Shown here one piece after another: positions 1 through 8,697 of a stretch of 64,000 nt of DNA. How positions within the stretch are numbered: position 1 is the first letter of the stretch; each line of letters opens with the position of its first letter. Position numbers and translations under genes: made by a program. The notes under the pieces are model-generated. The model searched no databases. It saw nothing but the letters and a program-made list of their open reading frames with translations, and was not told the origin of the DNA. This DNA comes from Oryzomonas sp. (GTDB lineage Bacteria; Desulfobacterota; Desulfuromonadia; Geobacterales; Pseudopelobacteraceae), in contig JARLHN010000007.1 of the NCBI GenBank assembly GCA_031292255.1, forward strand, positions 37,510-101,509, written 5' to 3'.

Positions 1-1470
1 GAAACAGGCTGCCGCCGGGCAGTGAGGGGTCATCCAACCAGAATCCCGACATCTGTACCGAATAGGGGAGGCCTTCCTCGCGGATCAAGTCATGCCGGCC
101 ATAGGTGCCCCGGATCTTCATACCCGAGAGGATCTTTTCCGTGCTCTTGCGGAAGCCGTCATTCCTGTCGAGGATAATGACGCGGTATCCCTTGGTTTCC
201 AGGATGCGGAAGAGGGTGTAGGTGACCGCGTCACCGTCAAAGCGGGTGATGACATACTTTTGTCCGTTGCGGACGAACGACCGGTCGGCCTTGACGGAAA
301 GCGAGATGCCGTTGTCGTCAGCCTCAAAGACGTTCAGGGGGCGGTCCCGCTCGGGCGAGACCTCAAGGGACGCCAGGATGGCATCAACCATCTCCGGTTG
401 GGCAAAAGCCCCTATCTGTGCGACGTTGCGCGGAGGTCGGACAATGAGCGGGCTGGGCGCGGCAAACGGTTCATAGACCGTGAAACCATTTTTTCCGAGC
501 ACCTCCCGCAAGGCGGTCGGCAGGGCATGCCGCTCGTTGTTCAACAGAATTACATCCTGGTTGATCAAGCTGTCGGCCGTCTTTTCTATCTTGAAGTCCG
601 AATGGACGGTTACCTTGGGATCAGCGCCGAACTCCAGGTTGAAGTTTTCCTCTACCGAATAGAATCCGGCTGTTTCAAGCATGGTGGCCAAAAGCTGCCT
701 GGCGTTCGCCGGCGCTTCGGATACGATCTGGACCGATGGCTCTTTTTCCTCGATCAGCGCCTTGACCAGGGGCGGGATGGTGTTTTTGCCGTCCACCAGG
801 ATCCGGCCGCCATCCATTGTGGCGTACATGGGATAGCGTTTGGGGTCGAGGGTCAGGGTGAATGTGGGCGAATGGAGTGTAAGCGGTTTGCTCAGTCCGT
901 CTTTTGGGGGCACGATACTGTCCCAGACGCCTTTGATCTGCCGAAGGGTTTCCAGTTCATCATATGCAGCCGGAGAGGGGGCCGTCAGGGTAAAGGTCTT
1001 CCCAACGGCAGCAGGCTCGGCTGAAGCAGGCTCGGCCGGGGCAGGACGGTCTGTCTCACGCGCCGCGGTTGCACCTTCCATCCTGTGGTCCGGGGCAGGG
1101 ATCTGGATGCGCTGGCCGACCTTCAGGTGTCTGATATTCCGGATATTATTCTTCCGGCAGATCCCTTCGATCAGTACCTCGGCCTCGTTATCGCTCAAAC
1201 CGAAACTGCGTACCAGGACCTTTTGGAGGTTGTCGCCGGGCTTTATGACATAAGTCGTGCCGTTTTTCGGCAGTTGCCCGGCGCGGGAACGGGGGTGGGC
1301 GGCATGCCTGCCGCTCTTGGCCGCAGGCTTGCGGGCCGGGGTTTCCTCAAGTGCCTGGGGGCTCAGTTCAAAACGCGGGTCCATGGCGGCACGCAGCGGT
1401 TGCGCGGTTGCCGAAGCGGCGATGGTGAGCAGGAAAGCAAGAGTTTTACGGGTATAGGCACATGAGAACA
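1..1470 (-). CDS. LysM-domain secreted protein, partial (runs off left edge)
   Basis: Open for 490 codons from an ATG at 1470 to the window edge, with GGAG five bases upstream. The N-terminus has a signal-like stretch (KTLAFLLTIAASATA). A LysM module follows at about residues 72-125, beginning TYVIKPGDNLQKVL and ending LKVGQRIQIP. LysM modules bind peptidoglycan-type glycans, so a periplasmic or envelope role is likely. The rest, about 340 residues, has no motif I recognise; it contains a repeated style of short alpha/beta segments. It lies 80 bp downstream of the receiver-like membrane protein at 1551-2996 on the same strand and probably shares its transcript. The C-terminus is outside the window, so total length is unknown. 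Function beyond glycan binding is not claimed. Confidence 0.8.
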
Positions 1471-1550
1471 TTGCATCTCCATGATCGGCCTTTGATCAAG
1501 GTTGTGCCCGTTTACGGGCCAAGGCCGATAAAAATATCCGTGACCGGTTT

Positions 1551-2996
1551 TCAGTTCAGAGACACGACAAAAGCGTGCAATTTCGAATCCTGATTGTAAA
1601 GCATCAGGTCCGCCTTGCCGGCTACACTGCCACGCACTATCAGGTAACCCCTGACGCGTTCCCGGGAGACCACTTGGTAATGGTCACTGCCCACCAGTTC
1701 CGCCAGCACCTTCTTCAGCAGTTTTTCGTCGAGGCTCTGCCGATTGTCCGGCAGTACCTGGACGGCTTTGATGCGGTTGTTCTCCCTGAATACCCGGCAT
1801 TCGTAACCAGTTCCCGCATAACGTTCCCAGCCGGGGTGCCGGGTTGCATAGGCACTGTCGCGGCCATCGGCAGGGATAAATGCCGGCAATTTCGGCGATG
1901 GGGCAGCCGCGTTCCCAAGAGGCGGGCGCACGCTTGAAACGGCCTTGTGGACGGCAGTCGGGACAGGGGGCGGCAACGGAACAGCGGTTTCAGCCATCTG
2001 ATTCCGCCGCAGCAGATACCAGGCGGCGGCACAGACTACGATGGCCAGGGCGATACCCGCGCGAAGCTTCCATTTCCTCCCAGGCAGTTCGATGTTCTCC
2101 ATGAACGGCGCCATATCGTTCTGTTCCCGCACAGCGGCGGTCGCAGCCGTCGAGGTGATGCGGAAATCGCTCGGCGCCGGTATTGGGGAAGACGCCGAAA
2201 CAGCAGGCTTCGGCTTCGGGCGATTGTTTTTTTGTGCAGTCCCGGCTGCAGGCTGGGTGCGTGCCGGCCGGGGCGGGGGAGCTGGATGTGTTGAGGACGG
2301 GGATGGGGGCGCGCTGGTTTCGGGCGGAGCCGTCGTTATTTCCGGGGAAGGAGGTTCCAGCGGCAGGCTCTTGGACGGTTTTTCGTATTCTACGGCTAAT
2401 TGTCGGGATGAGACGCTTTTGCGGCGAACGGCGACGGGCGCCTCCGCGAAATGGGGGGCGGCAACCGCGGGTGTATCGTCCGGGGGGGTGCAATTCTCCA
2501 GCGCGGTGGAACGGGCTTCGGGCATGGATGTCAAGAACTCGTCCAGTGAGTTCACGAGCACGAAGGGATCGTCTTCTTCGGCACCAGGGAATTCCTGGGG
2601 GGGCGATGACAGGCGGACATGCTCCCATTGGGTGCCGAGAATCGATTTAAGGGCAGCGACAAGGGCCTCGGCCAGCTTTGTTTCGGGCAGGGTCAGGTCG
2701 AGCAGATGTTCGAACAGCCCCCTTACCGGTTTGGCGCTGCCGTCCCCTTCGTGCATCAGAATAAAGGAGGGCACATCGTTTCTGAGCAGCATCTTGATGT
2801 GTCGGGCAATATCTTCGGCATTGATATCGGAGATCCGGTTCTGGATGCAGATCACAGTCGGGCGTTTCACGAAGATATCCTGCAACGCCTGGTCGATGTC
2901 CGCAACCACGTCGATCGTGACCTTGATCGTCGTTTGGAGGACTCTCTTGATATATTCCGTCTTCGGGCTGTCGGAGATGATGATGAGATTGACCAC
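1551..2996 (-). CDS. Membrane protein with receiver-like N-terminal domain
   Basis: 481 residues from a GTG at 2996, chosen because AAGG lies five bases upstream and the product then opens VVNLIIISDSPKTEYIKRVL, the usual start of a receiver fold. The frame stays open to a TTG at 3053, which has no ribosome site. Residues 1-115 look like a response-regulator receiver, but the phosphoacceptor region (PTVICIQNRISDINAED) is not canonical, so it may not be phosphorylated. A long Pro/Ser/Ala-rich linker follows. One membrane helix lies near residues 309-329 (GIALAIVVCAAAWYLL), then about 150 residues with a compact end domain. The topology puts the receiver in the cytoplasm and the C-terminus in the periplasm. 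Family not named; function unknown. The LysM gene follows on the same strand. Confidence 0.7.
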   Translation of the reverse strand: MVNLIIISDSPKTEYIKRVLQTTIKVTIDVVADIDQALQDIFVKRPTVICIQNRISDINAEDIARHIKMLLRNDVPSFILMHEGDGSAKPVRGLFEHLLDLTLPETKLAEALVAALKSILGTQWEHVRLSSPPQEFPGAEEDDPFVLVNSLDEFLTSMPEARSTALENCTPPDDTPAVAAPHFAEAPVAVRRKSVSSRQLAVEYEKPSKSLPLEPPSPEITTAPPETSAPPSPSSTHPAPPPRPARTQPAAGTAQKNNRPKPKPAVSASSPIPAPSDFRITSTAATAAVREQNDMAPFMENIELPGRKWKLRAGIALAIVVCAAAWYLLRRNQMAETAVPLPPPVPTAVHKAVSSVRPPLGNAAAPSPKLPAFIPADGRDSAYATRHPGWERYAGTGYECRVFRENNRIKAVQVLPDNRQSLDEKLLKKVLAELVGSDHYQVVSRERVRGYLIVRGSVAGKADLMLYNQDSKLHAFVVSLN

Positions 2997-3270
2997 GGTA
3001 ACCTTTTCGATATGTTTGGCCTTGTCTGTCGTATGGTTGTTAAAAATTAGCAATTTATATAATTACCACGACTCAGCGTGAAAAAACAGTCGTTTTTTGC
3101 GGTTGGGTGTTCTACCGGCACCAGGTGCGCCAGGTTGTTTCAGGCAGGGGACACCGGCTGTTTTTGCTCCGCCAATGAAAAGCGGGCTTGCGTGGCGGCA
3201 TTTCAACATACTATACTATTCCCTCCCCCTTGAAAACAGGGACGAAATATGCCTCAACAGGAGACGTAAC

Positions 3271-4296
3271 GTGAATCCGAGATTTCCCGCCGAATGGGAG
3301 GTGCAGGACGGAGTCCTGCTGGCCTGGCCCCACGAAGGTACAGATTGGGCCTATATGCTGGACGATGTCCGTCCGGTCTTTGCGGAGATCATCCGCCAGA
3401 TCATCCGTTTTGAACGGGTGGTGTTGGCGGCGCCCTGCGCCGCTTCTGCCATCGACTACCTGGGATCGGCCGGCATCGACCTGGAAAGGGTCGTTGTCTG
3501 CGAGATCCCCACCAATGACACCTGGGCGCGGGATTTTGGTCCCATAACGGTGATATTCAACAACCAGCCGGTGCTTCTGGACTTTGGCTTCAACGGCTGG
3601 GGGCTCAAGTTCGCCGCCGACCACGACAACCTCATCTCCAAAAGGCTCAAAGAGTTGGGCGTGTTGGTCCCCAATCTCAAGACCGTCGGCCTGATCCTGG
3701 AGGGGGGCAGTATAGAAAGCGACGGCCTCGGCACCATTCTGACCACCGCCGAATGTCTGCTGTCGCCCAACCGCAACCCCCAACTGGACAAGAGCGAAGT
3801 CGAGCTGGCCCTGGCCTCCCTTTTGGGGGCCGGGCGCGTGCTGTGGCTCAGTCATGGCTTTCTGGCCGGGGACGACACCGACTCCCATATCGACACCCTT
3901 GCGCGCATCTGCCCGGACAATACCATCGTCTACACTGCCTGCGACGACCCGCGGGATGAACACTTCCAGGCGCTGAAGCTGATGGAGGGAGAATTGCTCG
4001 CCTTCCGGGCTCCGGACGGCTCTCCCTATCGCCTGCTCCCGCTTCCCTGGCCCAAGGCCCGTTTCGATGATCAGGCCCACCGTTTGCCCGCTACATACGC
4101 CAATTTTCTGGTCATCAACGCTGCCGTGCTGGTTCCCACCTATCGGGACGAGGAGAAGGACCGGCTGGCCATGGAGCGCATCGGTCAGGCCTTTCCCGGC
4201 CGCGAGATCATCGGTATCGACTGCCTGCCGCTCCTGGAACAGCACGGCTCGCTGCACTGCGTGACCATGCAATTGCCCCAGGGGGTGTTGCCGTGA
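3271..4296 (+). CDS. aguA: Agmatine deiminase
   Basis: 341 residues. Agmatine deiminase turns agmatine into N-carbamoylputrescine and ammonia in the cytoplasm. The start is taken as GTG 3271 because AGGAGA sits seven bases upstream and the product begins VNPRFPAEWEVQDGVLLAWP, matching the family start; the frame is open further upstream to 3097 without support. Family motifs visible are NDTWARDFGPI, EGGSIESDGLGTILTT, the His region DDTDSHIDTLARI, and the catalytic Cys near the C-terminus in GSLHCVTMQLPQG. The stop overlaps the start of aguB by 4 bp, so the two are co-translated and form the two-step agmatine-to-putrescine route. Confidence 0.93.
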   Translation: MNPRFPAEWEVQDGVLLAWPHEGTDWAYMLDDVRPVFAEIIRQIIRFERVVLAAPCAASAIDYLGSAGIDLERVVVCEIPTNDTWARDFGPITVIFNNQPVLLDFGFNGWGLKFAADHDNLISKRLKELGVLVPNLKTVGLILEGGSIESDGLGTILTTAECLLSPNRNPQLDKSEVELALASLLGAGRVLWLSHGFLAGDDTDSHIDTLARICPDNTIVYTACDDPRDEHFQALKLMEGELLAFRAPDGSPYRLLPLPWPKARFDDQAHRLPATYANFLVINAAVLVPTYRDEEKDRLAMERIGQAFPGREIIGIDCLPLLEQHGSLHCVTMQLPQGVLP

Positions 4297-5180
4297 CGAA
4301 GATCCTCAGGACAGCATTGATCCAACAGGGTTGCAGCAACGATAAAGGAGCGACCCTGGACAGGACCTGCGCCATGATCAGGCGGGCCGCGGCCGATGGG
4401 GCGCTCCTGGTGGTCCTTCAGGAGTTGCATGCCGGCCCGTACTTCTGCCAGATCGAGGACCCTGCACTGTTCGATATGGCCGAGCCGATCCCCGGCGCCA
4501 GCAGTCGCGTCATTGCCGGCCTGGCCGGAGACTTGGGGGTGGTCATCGTGGCCTCGCTCTTCGAGCGCCGCGCTCCCGGCCTGTATCACAACACCGCCGT
4601 GGTCTTCGAAAAGGACGGCTCCACGTCCGGTATCTACCGCAAGATGCATATCCCCGACGATCCCGGTTTTTACGAAAAGTTCTATTTTACGCCGGGCGAC
4701 CTGGGATTCAATCCGGTCAAGACCTCGGTCGGAACCCTCGGAGTCCTGGTCTGCTGGGATCAGTGGTATCCCGAGAGTGCTCGCCTGATGGCCCTGGCCG
4801 GAGCCGATCTTCTTATCTACCCGACCGCGATTGGATGGGACCCGGCCGACAGCGCGGCGGAGAAGGGTCGCCAGCGCGACGCCTGGATCACCGTCCAGCG
4901 CGGCCATGCCGTGGCCAACGGCCTGCCGCTTTTGGCCGTCAACCGGGTCGGTTTCGAGCCGTCGGCCCTTCACCCGGAAACCGGTATCCAGTTCTGGGGA
5001 AGCAGCTTTGCGGCCGGGCCGCAGGGGGAGTTGTTGGCCGAGGCTTCACAGGAGAACGAGGAGATCCTGATGGTGGATCTGGACCTGGCGCGGAGCGAAA
5101 CCGTGCGGCGCATCTGGCCGTTTCTCCGTGACCGGCGTATCGACGCCTATGGGGATTTGTTGAAGCGATACCGGGATTAA
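4293..5180 (+). CDS. aguB: N-carbamoylputrescine amidase
   Basis: 295 residues from a GTG overlapping the aguA stop by 4 bp. It is a nitrilase-superfamily enzyme that hydrolyses N-carbamoylputrescine to putrescine, CO2 and ammonia. The Glu-Lys-Cys catalytic triad is visible: E44 in VLQELHAGPYFCQ, K117 in YRKMHIPDD and C154 in VLVCWDQWYPE. Length is normal for the family. The pairing with aguA makes the substrate assignment firm, since nitrilase paralogues are otherwise hard to tell apart. Three bases after the stop a repeat element (R1) begins, which may mark the end of the transcript. Confidence 0.93.
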   Translation: MTKILRTALIQQGCSNDKGATLDRTCAMIRRAAADGALLVVLQELHAGPYFCQIEDPALFDMAEPIPGASSRVIAGLAGDLGVVIVASLFERRAPGLYHNTAVVFEKDGSTSGIYRKMHIPDDPGFYEKFYFTPGDLGFNPVKTSVGTLGVLVCWDQWYPESARLMALAGADLLIYPTAIGWDPADSAAEKGRQRDAWITVQRGHAVANGLPLLAVNRVGFEPSALHPETGIQFWGSSFAAGPQGELLAEASQENEEILMVDLDLARSETVRRIWPFLRDRRIDAYGDLLKRYRD

Positions 5181-5182
5181 AA

Positions 5183-5360
5183 AGGTTGTTGAAAAACAGC
5201 CATCTCGGCCTTCGTCCTCGAACGCCCTTTCGTGCGGCGTAGCGCTGCAAACCCTCACCCAATCCCTCTGGGGGAGAGATAGAGAGGGGGCCTGCCGCCT
5301 CGGGGCATTCCGCGGGTGCGACGATCTGACTATTTTTGAACAACCTGGGTTTTTCAACAG
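5183..5360 (+). repeat. R1 intergenic inverted-repeat element, copy 1 (with nested insert)
   Basis: First of three copies in the window (others at 20036 and 52205). It opens AGGTTGTTGAAAAACAGCC and closes GACTATTTTTGAACAACCT then GGGTTTTTCAACAG, so both ends are inverted repeats of each other. The conserved interior has CTTCGTCC and GGGTGCGACGATC. In this copy the central hairpin is interrupted by about 47 bp (5249-5295) of a different C-rich/G-rich dyad absent from the other two. It starts three bases after the aguB stop and fills most of the gap to the convergent aminotransferase gene. No coding capacity. Confidence 0.85.
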
Positions 5361-5386
5361 GTGATTGATAATCTTTCGGTAAGTGT

Positions 5387-6580
5387 CTACCCCCGTAGCC
5401 CCACCTCTTGGGCCACCGCCCGCCAAGCCGGCAGGCTCCGTTCGATCATCTTTTTGTCCACGCAGTAGGCGATTCTGAAGAAGCCCGGCGCCCCGAATCC
5501 GCTTCCCGGCACCAGGAGGATGCGGTGCTTCTGGGCCAGCTTGATGAATTCCACGTCGTCGGCCAGCGGCGAGGAGGGAAAGAGGTAAAAGGCGCCGTCC
5601 GGTTTGACCAGCCTGAAGCCCATGGCAGACAACTCGTTGACCAGAAGATCACGTTTTTCCTGATACAGGCCGATGTCCACCGACTCTCCCTGCAGTTTGG
5701 CCACCAGACGCTGCATGAGGGCCGGCGCATTGACGAATCCCAGCACCCGGTTGCTGAAGACGGCGCCTTCCATGAACTGCATGGCAGTGGCCATGGCGGG
5801 GTTGATGGCCAGATAACCGATCCTTTCCCCGGGCAAGGCCAGGTCCTTGCTGTGGGAGGTGACGATAACGGCGTTCTCCACCAGGGGGAAGATGTTGGGG
5901 ACATGTATGCCGTCATAGGAGATACGAGCGTACGGTTCATCGGAGATGACGTAAATTTGGTGGCTGGTCTTCTGCTGGGCTTTCTGCAAAAGCTTGCCGA
6001 GCCGGCGCAGGCTTTCCGCAGGATAGACCACCCCGGTTGGGTTGTTGGGCGAACAGATGATAATGGCCCGCGTCTTTGGCGTGAGCGCCTTTTCGATGGC
6101 GTCGATGTCGAGTTGGAAGGTGGCGCGGTCGGTCCAGACCTCCACCGGCACGCCGCCGTGATTGTCGATGTAGAATTTGTATTCCACAAAATAGGGGGCC
6201 AGGATGATGACCTCTTCCCCCGGATTGAGGATGGTCTTGAGCACCACGTTGAGCGCCCCTCCCGCACCGCAGGTCATGATGACGTGGTCTGCGCTGACCG
6301 GCATCCCGGAATCCCTGGCAAGTTTGGCCGCCACGGCGGCCCGGGTTTCGACGTAGCCCGCATTGTTCATGTAGCTGTGCATGCCTGGCAGGGGATGCTG
6401 TGCCAAAGCCAAAAGCTCGCGGTTGAAGGCTTCGGGCGGGTCCACGTCCGGGTTTCCCAGGGTGAAGTCGTAGACGTTGTCGGGGCCGTATTCCCTGCGC
6501 AGGATATCTCCCTCCTCGAACATCTTGCGAATCCAGGACGAGCGTGAGATGAATCCGGCGATTTTGGTGGCGATGGCCAT
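5387..6580 (-). CDS. PLP-dependent aminotransferase, class I/II
   Basis: 397 residues, fold type I aminotransferase related to aspartate aminotransferase. The PLP lysine is K245 in SHSKDLALPGERIGY; other family marks are SPNNPTGVVYP, ISDEPYARISYDG (Asp and Tyr for the cofactor) and the C-terminal GSGFGAPGFFRIAYC, where the Arg would bind the substrate carboxylate. GGGAGG lies ahead of the ATG. Exact amino donor cannot be read from the sequence. It is convergent with aguA-aguB and divergent from the DUF2156 gene, so it is probably its own transcription unit. Confidence 0.88.
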   Translation of the reverse strand: MAIATKIAGFISRSSWIRKMFEEGDILRREYGPDNVYDFTLGNPDVDPPEAFNRELLALAQHPLPGMHSYMNNAGYVETRAAVAAKLARDSGMPVSADHVIMTCGAGGALNVVLKTILNPGEEVIILAPYFVEYKFYIDNHGGVPVEVWTDRATFQLDIDAIEKALTPKTRAIIICSPNNPTGVVYPAESLRRLGKLLQKAQQKTSHQIYVISDEPYARISYDGIHVPNIFPLVENAVIVTSHSKDLALPGERIGYLAINPAMATAMQFMEGAVFSNRVLGFVNAPALMQRLVAKLQGESVDIGLYQEKRDLLVNELSAMGFRLVKPDGAFYLFPSSPLADDVEFIKLAQKHRILLVPGSGFGAPGFFRIAYCVDKKMIERSLPAWRAVAQEVGLRG

Positions 6581-6654
6581 GGATGTTTCCTCCCTGATGC
6601 CTTTTCTGATAATATGATCTTTCTTTTATTACTACAACAACTCCGGAGAACTCA

Positions 6655-7539
6655 ATGGAAATTCCGTCCTACCCCGCGTCGAGACCGCTCGATCTTGCCG
6701 ATAAACATCTGCTGGACGCTAAATTTTCCGCTCTTCAGCCGCGAGTCTCCGAGTTGACCTTTGCCGGCCTCTACCTGTTCCGCCACGCCCATGACTACCT
6801 GCTGACCATGGTGGGGGGCTCGCTGGTGGTGCTGGGGCGCGGTTATTCGGGCGAGCGCTACTGCATGCCCCCCCTGGACGGTGACGTGGCCGGGGCGCTT
6901 GAGGTGTTGTGGGACAACGGACTGGATCTCTACGGCGCCGATGAAGCGCTTGCCGAACGCTGTCTGAAGCGGGGAGGGGTGGCTGCTGACGAAGACCGCA
7001 ATGCGTTCGATTATCTCTACCTGCGGGAGGAGTTGGCCACCCTGCCGGGTAATCGTTTTCACAAGAAGAAAAACCGTATCAGCTACTTTGCCGTGCGCCA
7101 TGATTACGACGTAGCGCCATTCTCGGAACAGTATCGGACCGGCTGCCGCAACCTGCTCGAAGTGTGGAAGGCTATGGCTGCGGAGGAAAAGCCGTCATTC
7201 GGGCTGGAGATCGAGGCCACCGCCGAGGCGGTTGAAAAAGCGGAACAGTTGGGTCTGGAAGGGATCGTGGTGACGGTCGACGGGGAGGTCAAGGCCTTTA
7301 GCCTGGGGGAACGGCTCAACTCCGAGACCGCGGTGTGTCATTTCGAAAAGGCCGATCCCTTCATGGAAGGGCTTTCCCAACTCATTAACCGCGAATTCGG
7401 CCGTCATTTGTTCAAGGAGTGCCGATTTGTGAACCGCGAACAGGATCTGGGGGATGCGGGATTGCGCAGCGCCAAGCTTTCCTACCATCCGGTCGAGCTG
7501 GTCAAAAAGTTCCGTATTCGCAAGGTGCCACAACCATAA
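6655..7539 (+). CDS. DUF2156 family protein
   Basis: 294 residues. It resembles the DUF2156 family, related to the C-terminal acyl/aminoacyl-transferase (GNAT-like) domain of phosphatidylglycerol lysyltransferases. Visible stretches typical of the family are RHAHDYLLTMVGGSLVVLGR, the middle FDYLYLREELATLPGNRFHKKKN, and the end QDLGDAGLRSAKLSYHPVEL followed by a basic tail. No membrane helices, so it is soluble. The donor and acceptor are unknown. It stands alone, divergent from the aminotransferase and followed by repeats. Confidence 0.75.
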   Translation: MEIPSYPASRPLDLADKHLLDAKFSALQPRVSELTFAGLYLFRHAHDYLLTMVGGSLVVLGRGYSGERYCMPPLDGDVAGALEVLWDNGLDLYGADEALAERCLKRGGVAADEDRNAFDYLYLREELATLPGNRFHKKKNRISYFAVRHDYDVAPFSEQYRTGCRNLLEVWKAMAAEEKPSFGLEIEATAEAVEKAEQLGLEGIVVTVDGEVKAFSLGERLNSETAVCHFEKADPFMEGLSQLINREFGRHLFKECRFVNREQDLGDAGLRSAKLSYHPVELVKKFRIRKVPQP

Positions 7540-7603
7540 GACTATTTATAGTCAATCGGTGGTTATCACCGGTCTTTCGCAGGATGTAATCGAAGATTGC
7601 TCA

Positions 7604-7699
7604 CTACCACCCCCCGGCCCCTCCTAAACTAGGAGGGGAGGTAAATAGCCCCTGATCTTCCCCCTCCTTGATAAGGATAGGGAAGATCAGGGGGTGGTC
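7604..7699 (+). repeat. R2 intergenic palindromic element, copy A
   Basis: Non-coding element with outer ends CTACCACCCC and GGGGGTGGTCGA that are inverted repeats. Inside are two hairpins, CCCCTCCTAAACTAGGAGGGG and a second built on GATCTTCCCC...GGGAAGATC. Related copies are at 14698-14798 and, reversed, 29801-29907. Confidence 0.75.
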
Positions 7700-7714
7700 G
7701 ATCCCCCTCCCTAA

Positions 7715-7735
7715 CCCTCCCCCGCTGGGGGAGGG
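7715..7735. repeat. C-rich/G-rich hairpin next to R2
   Basis: CCCTCCCC, a five-base centre, then GGGGAGGG. The same kind of hairpin occurs in the gaps at about 35151-35173 and 54309-54335, and an imperfect one inside R1 copy 1. No T-run follows here, so it is not a classic terminator. The remaining gap from 7540 to 7952 otherwise holds only R2 and the rpsF promoter. Confidence 0.5.
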
Positions 7736-7835
7736 AACCAGTATCTATTTTGGTTCCGCTTACATTATCTATCTGATTTCCCTCATCCGGCCTTCGGCCG
7801 CCTTTCGGTGGTTCACCTTGTTTCTGATAAATAGT

Positions 7836-7864
7836 TTGCAATCACCGGAAAAATATTGTACATA
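7836..7864 (+). promoter_or_regulatory. Candidate sigma-70 promoter for the rpsF operon
   Basis: TTGCAA at 7836, 17-base spacer, TACATA at 7859 (continuing AT). It is the best match in the gap and lies about 90 bases before the rpsF start. No conserved S6 leader structure was recognised between them. Confidence 0.45.
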
Positions 7865-7952
7865 ATCTGTTCTTTCAAAGACGGCATCCGTGCCGCAATC
7901 TCCTTGCTCCGGGCAGGACCGGGGCTCGAAAACCGTGAGGAGGAATTACCAC

Positions 7953-8339
7953 ATGAGGAAGTATGAAACCATTTTCATCCTCCAGCCGGAACTTGGCGAA
8001 GACGAGATCAAAAACATCTGCGCCAAGGTCCAGGAAATCATCTCGTCGTACACTGGCGAGTGCTTCAGGCTGGACGACTGGGGGGTCAGGAAGCTGGCGT
8101 ACCCCATCAGGAAGTTTGCCAGGGGGCGCTACTACTATCTGCGCTTTGATGGTGGGCCTGAAATGATCGCCGAGTTGGAACGGCGTCTCAGGCTTAACGA
8201 AAAGGTGCTTAGGTACCAGAGCGTCAATATTACCGGGGAGCCCGAGAAGGTTGCCGAGAAAAAAGCTCCCGTGGCTGAAGCTGATGCGGTCGAGGCTGTT
8301 GAAGAGACAACCGATACCGTTGAAGCGGCAAACGAATAA
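7953..8339 (+). CDS. rpsF: 30S ribosomal protein S6
   Basis: 128 residues. S6 binds 16S rRNA with S18 in the small-subunit platform. The start at 7953 has GAGGAGGA ahead of it and gives MRKYETIFILQPEL, the standard N-terminus. The family core DDWGVRKLAYPIRKFARGRY is intact. The C-terminal 35 residues are acidic and Ala/Glu/Val-rich, a common low-complexity tail in this family. First gene of rpsF-rpsR-DUF2232-rplI. Confidence 0.97.
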   Translation: MRKYETIFILQPELGEDEIKNICAKVQEIISSYTGECFRLDDWGVRKLAYPIRKFARGRYYYLRFDGGPEMIAELERRLRLNEKVLRYQSVNITGEPEKVAEKKAPVAEADAVEAVEETTDTVEAANE

Positions 8340-8360
8340 TTTCCTGGAGGATACCCTATC

Positions 8361-8690
8361 ATGAGCGACGAAAGACCCAGCACACCCTATCAACGTCCGG
8401 CAGGCGGCTCCGGCGGCCAGCGTCCGTCAGGCCCCGGCGGCCCCGGCGGTCCCCGCAAGCGGCGTCCGTTCCAGCGCAGGAAGGTTTGCCGTTTCTGCGC
8501 CGAGAAGAACCTGACCATTGATTACAAAGAACCCCGTACCCTTCGCTACTTCATCTCGGAGCGCGGCAAGATCGTTCCCCGCCGCATCTCCGGTAATTGC
8601 GCGAAGCACCAGAGGGAAATTACCGAGGCCATCAAGCGCGCCCGCAACTTGGCGCTCTTGCCGATCGCTTCAAACCACGTGATGTCCTAG
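8361..8690 (+). CDS. rpsR: 30S ribosomal protein S18
   Basis: 109 residues. The conserved S18 body starts at about residue 35 ([12 protein letters not shown]) and includes [18 protein letters not shown] and [23 protein letters not shown]. The first 30 or so residues are a Gly/Pro-rich extension ([18 protein letters not shown]) that makes the protein longer than the roughly 75-residue E. coli form. The CxxC of zinc-type S18 proteins is present. It follows rpsF by 21 bp with GGAGG upstream. Confidence 0.97.
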   Translation: MSDERPSTPYQRPAGGSGGQRPSGPGGPGGPRKRRPFQRRKVCRFCAEKNLTIDYKEPRTLRYFISERGKIVPRRISGNCAKHQREITEAIKRARNLALLPIASNHVMS

Positions 8691-8697
8691 GGACTGA

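Noticed and set aside
92-1024. Long plus-strand open frame over the LysM gene
   Set aside because: It has no family resemblance; the opposite strand gives a signal peptide, a LysM module and a good ribosome site.
2997-3053. Upstream TTG start for the receiver-like protein
   Set aside because: No ribosome site and low-complexity extra residues; GTG 2996 has AAGG five bases upstream and a natural receiver N-terminus.
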